Shown: positions 31,980 to 42,380, numbered from the stretch's first letter. The stretch is DNA of 64,000 bases from Enterococcus mundtii (GCF_013394305.1 NZ_AP019810.1:1342501-1406500); one strand, 5' to 3'. Made by a program: numbers and translations. The notes: a model not told the origin generated them from the sequence alone.

Positions 31980-33338
31980 TTACTTTTTGCGCAAACAACA
32001 AATGAAAAAGCCATCTGTATAAGATTGATGTGGATACAACGTCAACATCTTATCCTTGATTGATGATTGTAGCACAGGATCAACTAAAACATCAATCTTC
32101 TCAAAATCAGGATGTCGTTGTAAAAACGCTGAAACAACTTCTTGATTCTCTTCTTTCAAAATCGTACAAGTACTGTAGGTCAATATTCCTGAAGGTTTAA
32201 GAGCCGTAGCCACACTTTCCAAAATAGCTAGTTGGATAGCCGGTAAATTGGCTAATTCTTTTTCATTATTTTTATAACGAATATCTGGTTTTCGGCGTAA
32301 CAAGCCAAAACCGGAACATGGAGCATCTACTAAAATACGGTCAAATTGTTCTGCTTCAAACTGTTCTTTGACTTCACGTGCATCCATTTTTTGTGCGAAC
32401 ACTGCGTTGGCAACTCCTAAACGGCGAGCGTTCTCTTCCACTAGTTTTACTTTGTGGTCATGGACATCTAGAGCCACGACTTCTCCTCCACAAGTTGGAT
32501 CAAGGAACGTGGCGATATGGGTCGTTTTGCCACCAGGGGCAGCGCAGGCATCTAGTACATGATGTTCTGGCTCAATCTGCATCGCTGGTGCAACAAGCAT
32601 CGAGCTTTCATCTTGGATCGTCATCAAGCCATCGTGAAAAAGTGTCGTAGAGGCGAGTCTGCCCTTTTCAGCAATCACACCATATGGGCTTATTGGACTT
32701 GCTTTTACATCTAGTCCTTCTTCTTTCAATTGATCCAGTGCTTGTTCACGCGAAAGTTTACGGGTATCAATACGGCCACTCACATGACTTGGTTGATACA
32801 ATGAAAGACCTAACCTTTCTGTTTCCTCGTAGCCGATTTGGTCAATTAAGCGCTGTGTCAGCCAATTCGGCAGACTTAATTTAACGGCTAAACGTTCGAC
32901 TTCATCTGTGATAGTTTCCAGATCAGGTTTTCCTTGACGTAAATAATTTCTTAATACACCATTCACAAATTTCCCTGTGCCGGGGTTACCTTTGATTTTT
33001 GCAATTTCTACTGCTTCATTCAAAATTGCATGATCAGGTACTTTATCTAAAAATTCGAGTTGATAGACAGACAAATACAGCAAAGTTTTGACCCAGTCAT
33101 CCACTTTTTTTGCATTTGCAATCAATGGCGCAACATAAAATGCAATCAAACGATGGCGACTGATCGTTCCATACACTAGTTCTGTAAACAGACCGATATC
33201 TTTTTGGTTAAGGTCGCCTTGGTTGATCATCTCATTCAACAATAGATTGGAGTATGCTCCACCTTTGTTGACACGCTCTAATGTCATCAACGCCATAAAG
33301 CGAACCGAACGTTTCATTTTTTTTGGTATTTTCGCCAT
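31980..33338 (-). CDS. rsmB: 16S rRNA (cytosine-967 C5)-methyltransferase
   Basis: SAM-dependent enzyme that makes m5C in 16S rRNA. The N-terminal NusB-like domain (about residues 10-135) precedes the methyltransferase domain. That domain has DACAAPGGKT for SAM binding, DAPCSG with one conserved cysteine and YSTCT with the second. The 452-residue length is normal. The start overlaps the fmt stop by one base (TAATG). Confidence 0.96.
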   Translation of the reverse strand: MAKIPKKMKRSVRFMALMTLERVNKGGAYSNLLLNEMINQGDLNQKDIGLFTELVYGTISRHRLIAFYVAPLIANAKKVDDWVKTLLYLSVYQLEFLDKVPDHAILNEAVEIAKIKGNPGTGKFVNGVLRNYLRQGKPDLETITDEVERLAVKLSLPNWLTQRLIDQIGYEETERLGLSLYQPSHVSGRIDTRKLSREQALDQLKEEGLDVKASPISPYGVIAEKGRLASTTLFHDGLMTIQDESSMLVAPAMQIEPEHHVLDACAAPGGKTTHIATFLDPTCGGEVVALDVHDHKVKLVEENARRLGVANAVFAQKMDAREVKEQFEAEQFDRILVDAPCSGFGLLRRKPDIRYKNNEKELANLPAIQLAILESVATALKPSGILTYSTCTILKEENQEVVSAFLQRHPDFEKIDVLVDPVLQSSIKDKMLTLYPHQSYTDGFFICCLRKK

Positions 33339-34282
33339 TATTTCACCTGCTGTCCTACAGCGACTTGTTGTCCACTGCCATTTAGGAATTCTTGTATTAG
33401 TTGTTTTGCTTTACCGGCAGGTTGTAGTTCTTTGATCGATAATACCGTCTGTTCCCCACAAGCTACCCATAATTGTTTTTTATCTTTATGGATGATAGTT
33501 CCTGGTGTTTCAGATGTCGTTTCATCTGCCAACACATCTACTGCCCAAAGCTTCCAGCGTGTTCCTTCATAGGTTGTAAAAGCAATGGGCCATGGACGCA
33601 TGCCACGAACTTGGCAGTCGATTTCTTCTGCTGTTTTTTCCCAATTGATTGCTTCTTGTTCACGTGTGATATTCGGTGAAAACGTTGCTTGGTCCTCATT
33701 TTGAGGCGTAGGCGTCAATTCGCCAGAAATGATCTTTGGTAGTGTTTCTAGCAATAACTCTTTGCCTAATAGACTAAGTTTTTCAAACATCGTACCGACA
33801 TCATCTTGTTTAGTGATTGGTAGGCTTGCTTGTGAGAAAATACCGCCCGCATCCATTTTCTTGATCATCTCCATAATCGTTACACCTGTCTCTTTTTCCC
33901 CGTTGATAATGGAATAATGGACTGGTGCACCCCCACGATATTTTGGCAACAAAGAGGCATGAACATTGATTGCTCCATGTGTTGGAACTTGCAATAGTTT
34001 CTCCGGTAAGAATTGACCAAATGCTGCTGTTACCAGCACATCTGGTTGCAAATCAATGATTGTTTGCATTTCTGGAGAACCCGTGATTTTTTCTGGCTGT
34101 AGCACAAGAAGATCGTGCTTCAAAGCCGCCACTTTCACAGGTGTTGGGGTAATGATTTTTTTTCTTCCCACTGGTCGATCAGGTTGTGTCACGACAGCGA
34201 CGATCTCATACCCTTGGTCGATCAGCCCTTCTAGTACAGGAACTGAAAATGCTGGGGTTCCCATAAATACGATTTTAGTCAT
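33338..34282 (-). CDS. fmt: Methionyl-tRNA formyltransferase
   Basis: Formylates initiator Met-tRNA using 10-formyl-tetrahydrofolate. The 314-residue protein starts with FMGTPAFSVPVLEGL and carries the active-site NVHASLLPKYRGGAP (about residues 107-121). A C-terminal OB domain binds tRNA. It overlaps def by 8 nt and rsmB by 1 nt, so the chain is tightly coupled. Confidence 0.97.
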   Translation of the reverse strand: MTKIVFMGTPAFSVPVLEGLIDQGYEIVAVVTQPDRPVGRKKIITPTPVKVAALKHDLLVLQPEKITGSPEMQTIIDLQPDVLVTAAFGQFLPEKLLQVPTHGAINVHASLLPKYRGGAPVHYSIINGEKETGVTIMEMIKKMDAGGIFSQASLPITKQDDVGTMFEKLSLLGKELLLETLPKIISGELTPTPQNEDQATFSPNITREQEAINWEKTAEEIDCQVRGMRPWPIAFTTYEGTRWKLWAVDVLADETTSETPGTIIHKDKKQLWVACGEQTVLSIKELQPAGKAKQLIQEFLNGSGQQVAVGQQVK

Positions 34283-34766
34283 CTAAATGTTCCTCCATGT
34301 ATTCTTCGAGTTTTTCTTCGGGGATTTGTTCGATCATTTTATCGATAAATAAAATCCCATCTAAGTGATCGATCTCATGTTGAAAGGCACGTGCAAGATA
34401 GCCAAACGCGGTAACTTCGATTTCCTCTCCGTCACGATCATAATATCGAACTGTTACTTCATCTGCACGTTTGACTGTACCGTAGACATGCGGAATACTT
34501 AAGCAACCTTCCACATCGATACTTTCTCCTTTTGCCTCGATGATCTCAGGATTGATGAGTTCAAATTTATCCCCTTCATCGACTTCAACAATAGCGATCC
34601 GTTGATTTTTGCCGACTTGCGGCGCGGCGATGCCGACGCCGTCATTTGCCACCATTGTTTCATACAAGTTATCTAACAAGACGATAGTCTCATCAGTGAT
34701 CATATCGATTGGTTGGGCTTTTCGATTCAATTTTTTATTTGGGTGGATCATTATTGGATAACGCAT
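34275..34766 (-). CDS. def: Peptide deformylase
   Basis: Iron or zinc hydrolase that removes the formyl group from new proteins. The three signature motifs are GVGIAAPQVG, EGCLSIP and QHEIDHLDG. The start is the ATG at 34766 (MRYPIMIHP), with AAAGGA upstream, giving 163 residues. A longer frame to 34817 only reads through the priA 3' region. It is functionally paired with fmt, which it overlaps. Confidence 0.96.
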   Translation of the reverse strand: MRYPIMIHPNKKLNRKAQPIDMITDETIVLLDNLYETMVANDGVGIAAPQVGKNQRIAIVEVDEGDKFELINPEIIEAKGESIDVEGCLSIPHVYGTVKRADEVTVRYYDRDGEEIEVTAFGYLARAFQHEIDHLDGILFIDKMIEQIPEEKLEEYMEEHLDD

Positions 34767-34779
34767 AGTGTTTCCTTTC

Positions 34780-37188
34780 TTAAATAAAATGTAGCGGCTC
34801 GTTGTCGATCGCAACAAATAGATTTTGTCGCTGTTCTTTTTGACTTTGATCCAAAATTTCTTTCAGGACGTTAGGCAGTTCTGGTTCATGTTTATATTTG
34901 ATGATCAGCTGATAGTAATAGCGATTTTTCACACGTAAAACGGTGCTAGGTACCGGACCTAACAGAAGGCTGTTCGTTCCTAATACTTGTTTTAATTGAC
35001 TGGCGATCTGAAAGATTTTTTTGGCTGCGACTTGTTCTTCTGGATGACTCGTCGTGATTTTCACAGTGAAGTAATAAGGCGGATAGCCTCCACGATGGCG
35101 TACATTCATTTCTTGTTGATAAAAGCGTTCATAATTTTGTTCCTTTGCTAAAGTTACCGCATAGTGATTCGGATTAAATGTTTGGATCACGACTTCCCCA
35201 GCTTTTTCGGCTCTTCCTGCCCTTCCGGAGACTTGTGTCAATAATTGGAAGGTATGTTCACTAGAACGAAAATCTGGCAGGTTCAACGAAGTGTCTGCAT
35301 TTAGAACGCCGACTAAGGTCACATCAGGAAAATCTAACCCTTTTGCGATCATCTGCGTTCCTAGTAGAATATCCGCTTGTTTGTCCCCAAATTTTTGTAA
35401 GATTCGTTCATGCGCGCCTTTTTTTCTGGTGGTATCCACATCCATCCGCAAGATTCTTGCTTGAGGATACAGTGCTTTTAACTCTTCTTCCACTTTTTGT
35501 GTTCCCGTTCCATAATACCGGATCTTGTTTTCCCCACAATTTGGACAACGATGCGGGATCGCTTCTTCATGTCCACAATAATGGCAACGCATCGAGCGAG
35601 AATCCATATGGAGAGTCAATGAGATATCGCAATTTGGGCAAGGCAAGACAAAGCCACAATCTCGGCACATCACAAAGGAAGAATACCCTCGTCGATTCAA
35701 TAGAAGAACTGTCTGTTCTTTTTTCTCTAATCGATCTTGGATTTTTTCTTGTAATAATTGAGAGAACGTCGATGTCTGATTCTTTTCGAATTCTTCACGC
35801 ATACCAACGACTTCGATCTCAGGTAATTGCGCACTCATTTTCGCACGCTGACTCAAATGCAACATGCGATAGACCCCTTTTTGTGCACGGGCTCTTGATT
35901 CGAGGGAAGGTGTCGCGCTCCCCAAAACGATCGGGCAATGATGGTAATTCCCACGCCATATAGCTAAATCTCTGGCATGGTAACGCGGGGTTTCATCTTG
36001 TTTATAGCTCGATTCATGCTCTTCATCAATGATGATCAACCCAATGTTCTCTAGTGGGGCAAAGATCGCTGAACGCGCACCGACGACGACCTGCGCTTCA
36101 TTGCGCTCGATTTTACGCCATTCATCATATTTCTCACCTTGAGATAAGCCACTATGTAAAACTGCGACGGATTCTCCAAAGCGCCCTTTAAAACGTTCGA
36201 CCATCTGAGGGGTCAATGCGATTTCAGGAACCAACATGATTGCTGTCTTCTTCTCTGCCAAGACATCAGCAATGGCTTGAAGGTAGACTTCCGTTTTCCC
36301 ACTACCAGTAATTCCTTCAAGTAAAAAGGTTTCATTCTTTTCCTGATGACAGGCTTCAATGATCTGCTGAACCGCCGATTGTTGTTCTTCATTCAATTGT
36401 AAGGCAGTCGTTCGTTCAAATACCCGATCTTTATAAGGGTCACGATAACTTTCGACTTCTTCGATACGCAACCAACCTTTATCTCTACCTTGATTCAATA
36501 CGGCAGAACTGACTCCTTTTTCTTTGAAATAAGCAATAGGCATTGGTTTTTCCATTTCTGACAAATAAAGAAGTAATTCTTTTTGTTTTTTCGCATTTTG
36601 CCTCAAGGTGCCCCAAGCTTCATCGAGTTGTCCTTTTGACAAAAGAGAGTGAACGACACGGATCGTTTTCACTTTGTTTTTTGTATGGACTTCGTAACGG
36701 ATATCAACTAGCTTGTTTTTACGCCAACGGATCAATTGCGGTAAGATCCCAGTTTCTTCCGCTTCCTTCCAAGAAATCTCTTGTCTACCTGCGAAAAATG
36801 CAACGACTTCTGGTTCATCGGTCACTGGGTAAATGAGCTTATCGTATTCTGCTTTCATGACACTTGGTAGCATCGTTTGTAAACAGGTGATTTTAAAAGC
36901 ATACGTAATGGTTTTCATATAGTCGGCTAACCTCATCAACTCTTGATTGACAACAGGTGCCAGGTCAAGTAATTGAAGGATTGGCTTTAATTCTTTTTTT
37001 ATAGGTTGTTCGTTGGCTGTCAACGCCATCACAAAGCCTTGGACTTGGCGATTGCCGTTTCCAAATGGTATCGCTACACGCATACCGACTTGGATAGCCG
37101 CTTCCATTTCAGAAGGAACCAAGTAGGTGAATGCTTGGTCGGTTTGCATCGTTGGTACATCGACAATCACATCCGCAATAACAGTCAT
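34780..37188 (-). CDS. priA: Primosomal protein N' (replication-restart helicase PriA)
   Basis: 3'-5' DNA helicase that reloads the replisome at stalled forks. An N-terminal DNA-binding domain is followed by Walker A GITGSGKTEVYL (about residue 285) and DEEHESSY. An eight-cysteine zinc region follows (from CRDCGFVLPCPNC to CPNCGENKIRYYG), then the C-terminal helicase motifs. The 802-residue length is standard. The ATG has two purine-rich sites upstream (AAAGGAG and AAGGAG). It heads the priA-def-fmt-rsmB-ireP-ireK run. Confidence 0.97.
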   Translation of the reverse strand: MTVIADVIVDVPTMQTDQAFTYLVPSEMEAAIQVGMRVAIPFGNGNRQVQGFVMALTANEQPIKKELKPILQLLDLAPVVNQELMRLADYMKTITYAFKITCLQTMLPSVMKAEYDKLIYPVTDEPEVVAFFAGRQEISWKEAEETGILPQLIRWRKNKLVDIRYEVHTKNKVKTIRVVHSLLSKGQLDEAWGTLRQNAKKQKELLLYLSEMEKPMPIAYFKEKGVSSAVLNQGRDKGWLRIEEVESYRDPYKDRVFERTTALQLNEEQQSAVQQIIEACHQEKNETFLLEGITGSGKTEVYLQAIADVLAEKKTAIMLVPEIALTPQMVERFKGRFGESVAVLHSGLSQGEKYDEWRKIERNEAQVVVGARSAIFAPLENIGLIIIDEEHESSYKQDETPRYHARDLAIWRGNYHHCPIVLGSATPSLESRARAQKGVYRMLHLSQRAKMSAQLPEIEVVGMREEFEKNQTSTFSQLLQEKIQDRLEKKEQTVLLLNRRGYSSFVMCRDCGFVLPCPNCDISLTLHMDSRSMRCHYCGHEEAIPHRCPNCGENKIRYYGTGTQKVEEELKALYPQARILRMDVDTTRKKGAHERILQKFGDKQADILLGTQMIAKGLDFPDVTLVGVLNADTSLNLPDFRSSEHTFQLLTQVSGRAGRAEKAGEVVIQTFNPNHYAVTLAKEQNYERFYQQEMNVRHRGGYPPYYFTVKITTSHPEEQVAAKKIFQIASQLKQVLGTNSLLLGPVPSTVLRVKNRYYYQLIIKYKHEPELPNVLKEILDQSQKEQRQNLFVAIDNEPLHFI

Positions 37189-37305
37189 GGACTCCTTCTC
37201 CTTTCTTCATCTTGGTTTTAAACACAAAATGGCTCTTGCCTATTTTACTAGAGATTCCTTGTTTTGTCTTACTTTCTGCCAAATCCTAACAAAAAATTAA
37301 CGCAG

Positions 37306-37339
37306 GAAAAAAAAGAGCCTAGGAACATTTCCCAAGCTC
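37306..37339 (-). terminator. Terminator after rpoZ
   Basis: An 11-bp stem with two G-U pairs (minus strand GAGCTTGGGAA / TTCCTAGGCTC, 3-nt loop) is followed by TTTTTTTTCC. It divides gmk-rpoZ from priA. Confidence 0.85.
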
Positions 37340-37378
37340 AAATCTTTTGCTATCCATAAGCTGAATAGTGAATTGATT

Positions 37379-37684
37379 TTATAGTTTTTGCTCGTCACGG
37401 ATACGAGACTCTAATTCTTGTTGTGCACGGTCTTTTTGCGCACGACGTTCTTCGTCTTCCATACGTAGACGTTCACGTTTTAATTCAGGATGTGGATCAC
37501 TGATCACATTTCCTGCTTCGATTTCTTCTAAAGCTTGTCCAACGCTTTTGACAGAATCAAATGAATCCATTGTTGGTTGTGCTTTTGCGTCTAATTCATG
37601 TGCACGTTTACTTGCTAAGATCACTAGAGAATATTTTGAGTTCACGCGATCTAATAATGAGTCGATTGAAGGTTTTAACATCAT
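37379..37684 (-). CDS. rpoZ: RNA polymerase omega subunit
   Basis: Small subunit that helps assemble RNA polymerase around the beta' subunit. The 101-residue protein has the conserved N-terminal segment [17 protein letters not shown] and ASKRAHEL. A charged Arg/Glu helix forms the C-terminus. Two ATGs in a row are possible starts; the first (37684) is about 10 nt from AAAGGAG. It follows gmk by 4 nt, the conserved pairing. Confidence 0.95.
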   Translation of the reverse strand: MMLKPSIDSLLDRVNSKYSLVILASKRAHELDAKAQPTMDSFDSVKSVGQALEEIEAGNVISDPHPELKRERLRMEDEERRAQKDRAQQELESRIRDEQKL

Positions 37685-37688
37685 AAGA

Positions 37689-38315
<627 letters not shown>

Positions 38316-38432
38316 TCAACTAGTCTTTTTTATACTATTGCTTATTTTGCACTTTTTTCTTGCAACTTTCAAGGCTATTTTTTTATTATAGCTAGAAAAC
38401 CTAGAAAAAGCTAGTCTACTTCCCACTAAAGA

Positions 38433-38566
38433 GTCCGAGACAAAAGTAAAAATTACTTTTGTTGGATACCTAAAAAATGAATAAACGGCGGGAACAGGAG
38501 TAACCTCTTCGGAAATAAGCCTGCCTAACGGATAGGTCATCAATTAGACAGGCTGGACACTTATTC
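38433..38566. repeat. Dispersed hairpin repeat, copy B (yicC-gmk)
   Basis: The shared core reads GAATAAACGGCGGGAACAGG, then AGTAACCTCTTCGGAAATAAG. The left arm contains an extra perfect hairpin, CAAAAGTAA / TTACTTTTG (38441-38461). The main stem is different from copies A and C: CCTGCCTAA pairs with TTAGACAGG across a short loop, and the outer AATAAG pairs with CTTATT. The yicC stop codon (38561-38563) lies in that CTTATT arm, so the element touches the gene end. Confidence 0.75.
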
Positions 38567-39451
38567 AATATTTTGGATTTGCTCACGTATTTTTTCTAAA
38601 ATCGTTTTAGACTGAACGACATGGTTTTTGATTTCGATCGCGCTTGATTTTGAGCCGATCGTATTGATTTCGCGATTCATCTCTTGTAAAAGGAAATCTA
38701 GTTCTCTACCGATGGGGTAATCTGCTTCAAGTAACTCTTCCAATTTCTGCGTATGGATGATTAAACGGTCGATTTCTTCATGGATATCGCCACGCTCTAA
38801 AAGAATCGCTATTTCGGTCAATAAACGATCTCGCTCAACTTCTGCACCAAGAAAAGCTTCTAATTTTTCTTGGTATCTCGTCTGAAATTCTTGCTCATAA
38901 ATCTCGACAAAGTTAGCTAATCCAGCAATATTTTGTTTTAATTCTGCGGTTTGTTGAAGTAACACGTTCGCCATGGCTTGGCCTTCTATACTCCGACTTT
39001 CTTCGATTGAACGAAGTGCTGTTTGCATCGTTTCTTTCGCTAATTGTGCAAGTAATTCTTGATCCTCTTCCGTTGCTTCAGCAATTGTCACAAACTCTTC
39101 GTTTAGTGCAAAACGTTCGATCAGTTTACCGATCGACAATGCGTTCGCTTCGCCATACCTTTCTTTAATACCGGTAGTCATCTGTGTATAGAGCGTATCG
39201 ATCAGTTGCCAATTGATCGTCACTTTTTTATCTTGTTCACCTAAGTATGTTAAATTAATAAAGACATCGACACGTCCTCGACTTAACTTCGTTTTGATCA
39301 ATTGTCTCAATTCATTCTCAACAAAGCCTAATACTTTAGGGCTACGTATCTGGATATCTAAAAACCGTTGATTGACGCTTTTGATCTCGATTTCAAGTTG
39401 ATAGTTCTTTTTTTCGCGGATGGCATTGCCAAAGCCAGTCATGCTCTTCAT
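38561..39451 (-). CDS. yicC: YicC/YloC-family endoribonuclease
   Basis: The 296-residue protein begins MKSMTGFGNA and continues EIEIKSVNQRFLDIQIR, the family signature. It ends with the conserved region RELDFLLQEMNREINTIGSK. Family members were recently shown to have endoribonuclease activity; the targets here are unknown. It lies between ydbC and gmk, the Firmicute yloC-gmk-rpoZ order. Its stop codon is at the border of repeat copy B. Confidence 0.92.
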   Translation of the reverse strand: MKSMTGFGNAIREKKNYQLEIEIKSVNQRFLDIQIRSPKVLGFVENELRQLIKTKLSRGRVDVFINLTYLGEQDKKVTINWQLIDTLYTQMTTGIKERYGEANALSIGKLIERFALNEEFVTIAEATEEDQELLAQLAKETMQTALRSIEESRSIEGQAMANVLLQQTAELKQNIAGLANFVEIYEQEFQTRYQEKLEAFLGAEVERDRLLTEIAILLERGDIHEEIDRLIIHTQKLEELLEADYPIGRELDFLLQEMNREINTIGSKSSAIEIKNHVVQSKTILEKIREQIQNIE

Positions 39452-39469
39452 GCGACAGAGTCCTTTCTT

Positions 39470-39688
39470 TTACATATTTTTAATTGCTTTTTGTAACTCT
39501 TCAAACTCTTCGTTCGTTAATGTTAGTCCCTTACCCATTTTTTCATGGTCCGGTGCCCAATCCCGCAAGTCAAATTTTGGTGGTCTGCCATTCCAACTCA
39601 CTAAGTTCAATTCTTTGCGCCATCCCTTATTGTTTTCAGATAAAACTGCAATTTCTTCTACGATCTCATATGAGAATTCTTGTGCCAT
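39470..39688 (-). CDS. YdbC/PC4-like single-strand nucleic-acid-binding protein
   Basis: The 72-residue protein has the sequence pattern of the Firmicute YdbC family, with SYEIVEEIAVLSENNKGW followed by ELNLVSWNGRPPKFDLRDW. The family folds like the eukaryotic coactivator PC4 and binds single-stranded DNA. It lies 2 nt after the patatin gene stop and uses a Shine-Dalgarno (GGAGG) inside that gene's last codons, so expression is coupled. Confidence 0.85.
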   Translation of the reverse strand: MAQEFSYEIVEEIAVLSENNKGWRKELNLVSWNGRPPKFDLRDWAPDHEKMGKGLTLTNEEFEELQKAIKNM

Positions 39689-39690
39689 TT

Positions 39691-41349
39691 TTATTCCTCC
39701 TTTAGATGATAAAGATAGAGATACATCAAAGTTTCTACTGTATCTGCATTGAGTTGTCGTTGTAAGCGATCACTCTTTTTTTCTTTCACGTATTGATAGA
39801 TCGCGTGTTCCTTCATTACGTGTATTTTAGCATTTCGTTCCAGTTTTCGAAACTTCAACCATTCGCTGGCATTTAATTGTCCAACCTTTTTTAAAAATGC
39901 TTCATCAATCTTACTTTCTTGGCAAATGAGCGGTAATATTTCTTCGACGGTATACACTTTATTCGGTAAGATCAATTTTTGTTTCGCTAGTAGCTCAAGC
40001 ATCGCCAATCCGCATGTTTCACTTGTGACCCTGTCTTTATATACATTACGCAAGTCCCGCCAGAATTTTTCTTTGTAAAAAAAGGATACGTCTAAATCAA
40101 GTGTTTCGACTAAGAAACGTAAGAAACGTCGCCAATAACGTTCAGCTGGCTTTGCTGTTTCAAACGTATACCAGTTTCCTTGATAGATCCCTAAACATTT
40201 TTTAGCCTCTAAATAACCTAATTGGATATTCAATTGGTTTCTTTGTCGCTCAAAAACTAAGAAACCACCTAAAGACCAGTTTGAACAACATTTCCAGGTC
40301 ACCAAAGCATCAGGTTCCTTGTATTTTTTTGTCATCCCAGGTCCTTGGACATCGACAATCAAGACTTCGGTTGCACCTTGTTGGATAGCAACATCTACTG
40401 GCACGTTATTTCGATAGCCCCCATCAACATATTTTGATCCGTCAATCTGACGATAAGCCATGGCAGGATAAAAAGAAGCAGAGGCGAGGACCCAATCGGC
40501 GATTTCTGTTGGTGCTAATGCTTGGATCCTTGTAACTGTTTCTTGAAATTCTGGGATTTTAGTTGCGATTGTATAGAGTTGCGGTTTTTCTGTACATTTG
40601 ATTTTTTCCGCATCTAGGTACTGCTCTAGTAATGCTTCCAACGGTGCAATCGAGGTTCCTCCTTCGACTACTGCACGACGTGTCATCAAGCTGGCTTCTT
40701 GGATATAACGTTGCCTCAAATCTTCTGATAAGGCAACCTCTGGTAAAGCCAATACTTGATTGGTTGACAGTTCCTGCCACAAGTCAATGGCTTGTGTTAG
40801 TTGATCCTGAACGACCAAAGCCCCATTTAGCGCACCTACAGAAGTACCAGTAACGAGTGAAATCTCTAGATTTTCTTCTTTCAATGCTTTCCAAACACCT
40901 ATTTGATAAGCACCATGAGCCCCTCCTCCGCCTAAGACAAGACCGGTATGATAGGATATTTCCTTCTCAAACGATTGCGTTCCCAAATAACCACTTTGGT
41001 GGAAAAGGTCGATCATGTTCGGTGAGATTGAATGATCAAAGCGGACGAGTCCGTATTTTTTGAAAAAATAACGAACCGTACTTTCTAGCAATAGGAAAAT
41101 ATCGGACCACTGCCAATATTCTTCTTCAATCAACACGTTGGTATAGATCAATTTTTCATTCGTTATTTCTGCAGTAAAGTAAATGTTCAGCCTTTTCGAT
41201 ACGATCTTCCATGCCTGTTGTTTTTTTGCCTGTTGCCAAAAATGTTGCCGGCTTTCTTGATGTGTAGTAAAAAAACTAAAAAGTTGTTTTGCTTGCTGCA
41301 CTCGATTCTGCTGATAACGTTCCGACCAATAGACTTTTTGAACTTTCAT
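39691..41349 (-). CDS. Patatin-like phospholipase-family protein
   Basis: Putative serine lipid acyl hydrolase. The patatin core holds the oxyanion loop GGGGAHGAYQIG (about residues 146-157), the nucleophile GTSVG and the DGGYRNN aspartate, completing the Ser-Asp dyad. Extra regions of about 140 residues before and 220 after the core have no recognised domain. A GTG at 41355 is frame-open, but the ATG at 41349 lies 5 nt after GAGG and is preferred (552 residues). No signal peptide is visible, so it is likely cytoplasmic. Confidence 0.88.
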   Translation of the reverse strand: MKVQKVYWSERYQQNRVQQAKQLFSFFTTHQESRQHFWQQAKKQQAWKIVSKRLNIYFTAEITNEKLIYTNVLIEEEYWQWSDIFLLLESTVRYFFKKYGLVRFDHSISPNMIDLFHQSGYLGTQSFEKEISYHTGLVLGGGGAHGAYQIGVWKALKEENLEISLVTGTSVGALNGALVVQDQLTQAIDLWQELSTNQVLALPEVALSEDLRQRYIQEASLMTRRAVVEGGTSIAPLEALLEQYLDAEKIKCTEKPQLYTIATKIPEFQETVTRIQALAPTEIADWVLASASFYPAMAYRQIDGSKYVDGGYRNNVPVDVAIQQGATEVLIVDVQGPGMTKKYKEPDALVTWKCCSNWSLGGFLVFERQRNQLNIQLGYLEAKKCLGIYQGNWYTFETAKPAERYWRRFLRFLVETLDLDVSFFYKEKFWRDLRNVYKDRVTSETCGLAMLELLAKQKLILPNKVYTVEEILPLICQESKIDEAFLKKVGQLNASEWLKFRKLERNAKIHVMKEHAIYQYVKEKKSDRLQRQLNADTVETLMYLYLYHLKEE

Positions 41350-41376
41350 AGACACCTCGGATTCTCTTTTTCTTTT

Positions 41377-41385
41377 ATTATATCA
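41377..41385 (-). promoter_or_regulatory. Extended -10 promoter of the patatin gene
   Basis: The minus strand reads TGATATAAT, a consensus extended -10 (TG-n-TATAAT) 28 nt before the ATG. Confidence 0.65.
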
Positions 41386-41581
41386 GTAATCAGAAAAAAA
41401 GGGTGGGGGTGAATAGTCATCTGATAACAGTGTTATATATATATAAATTTTTACTCTATGTTCATCGTTTATTCATAAAAAAAAGTTGCTTTGTAATCGA
41501 ATTTTAAAATAAAAGAAACAAGCTTTTTTTCAGTAAATGTTGTAAAATGAAAGGGATGAGATACAGGGGAGGAGGAGCATG

Positions 41582-42358
41582 ATGAGTGATTCAGTATATG
41601 TACATATCGATACAACTAGTAACGCCGTTTTGACCAAAGGGCTGACTATCAATGATTTTTCAAATAGCATCGTGCATTTTCCTCAAAATCTACTTTTGTT
41701 GGACCCTTCCGCATCTGCTGGAGAATATGAATCACACACAGGCTTGAAGGTCATTCGTGGAACTGAGAATATCCAAAGATTTTTCCAAACCGTTCGCAGC
41801 CGTAACAACAGTACGGATCTTAAATGGATCGATTTTACGGATTTGACGATGTTAAAAGAATTAAGCCCTTTAGAAATCTCAGAGTTGCTTTATTTTGGTC
41901 ATATGAAAACACATCTCCATTCACCTTTTTTCTATAAATTACAAAATAACTTTGTTTATTTTGATTTGAGCGATCATCTAGGTAGAACCTATTATCGTTA
42001 TTTAGATGAATTTTATCGGATTTTTGCCAACAAGTTAAGCACGATCTTGGCGGGAAAAATCAACGAAAAAAAATCATTCTTTCGAAAAGAGATCCCTGTT
42101 GAAAAAATCAGTGTGGAGATACTGAAAAAGATGCGTAATTTGATGCAAGAAGGAATCATTTTTTCGTTTGATCAAGCAGGTTTGGTCGATGACAAGTATG
42201 AGATCCCGATTTATGTCATTGAAGATTACGTTTGGAAATTAAAAGGAACACGTTACTTGGAAGAAAAACCGGTAGCTGTTCTCGTCTATCATGCCACTCA
42301 ACAACGTTGGCAACTAGACGGCAACGTTTCTGATTTTGTCTACAACACATTTGTATAA
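41582..42358 (+). CDS. Uncharacterised protein
   Basis: I do not recognise a family. The 258-residue protein has no signal peptide, membrane helix or cysteine-rich motif, and is rich in aromatic residues (Phe, Tyr, Trp). One segment reads LSDHLGRTYYRYLDEFYRIF (about residues 133-152), and the C-terminal part reads as mixed alpha/beta. Two adjacent ATGs exist; the second (41582) is better spaced from GGGGAGGAGG. It is a lone plus-strand gene ending at a shared bidirectional terminator. The strong ribosome-binding site and full-length frame argue it is a real expressed gene. Confidence 0.8.
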   Translation: MSDSVYVHIDTTSNAVLTKGLTINDFSNSIVHFPQNLLLLDPSASAGEYESHTGLKVIRGTENIQRFFQTVRSRNNSTDLKWIDFTDLTMLKELSPLEISELLYFGHMKTHLHSPFFYKLQNNFVYFDLSDHLGRTYYRYLDEFYRIFANKLSTILAGKINEKKSFFRKEIPVEKISVEILKKMRNLMQEGIIFSFDQAGLVDDKYEIPIYVIEDYVWKLKGTRYLEEKPVAVLVYHATQQRWQLDGNVSDFVYNTFV

Positions 42359-42380
42359 TGACAGTCAACTCCACTAAAAA

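Noticed and set aside
35343-35963. 206-codon open frame on the plus strand inside priA
   Set aside because: It is antisense to the conserved zinc and helicase region of priA, has no ribosome-binding site and codes for no recognisable protein.
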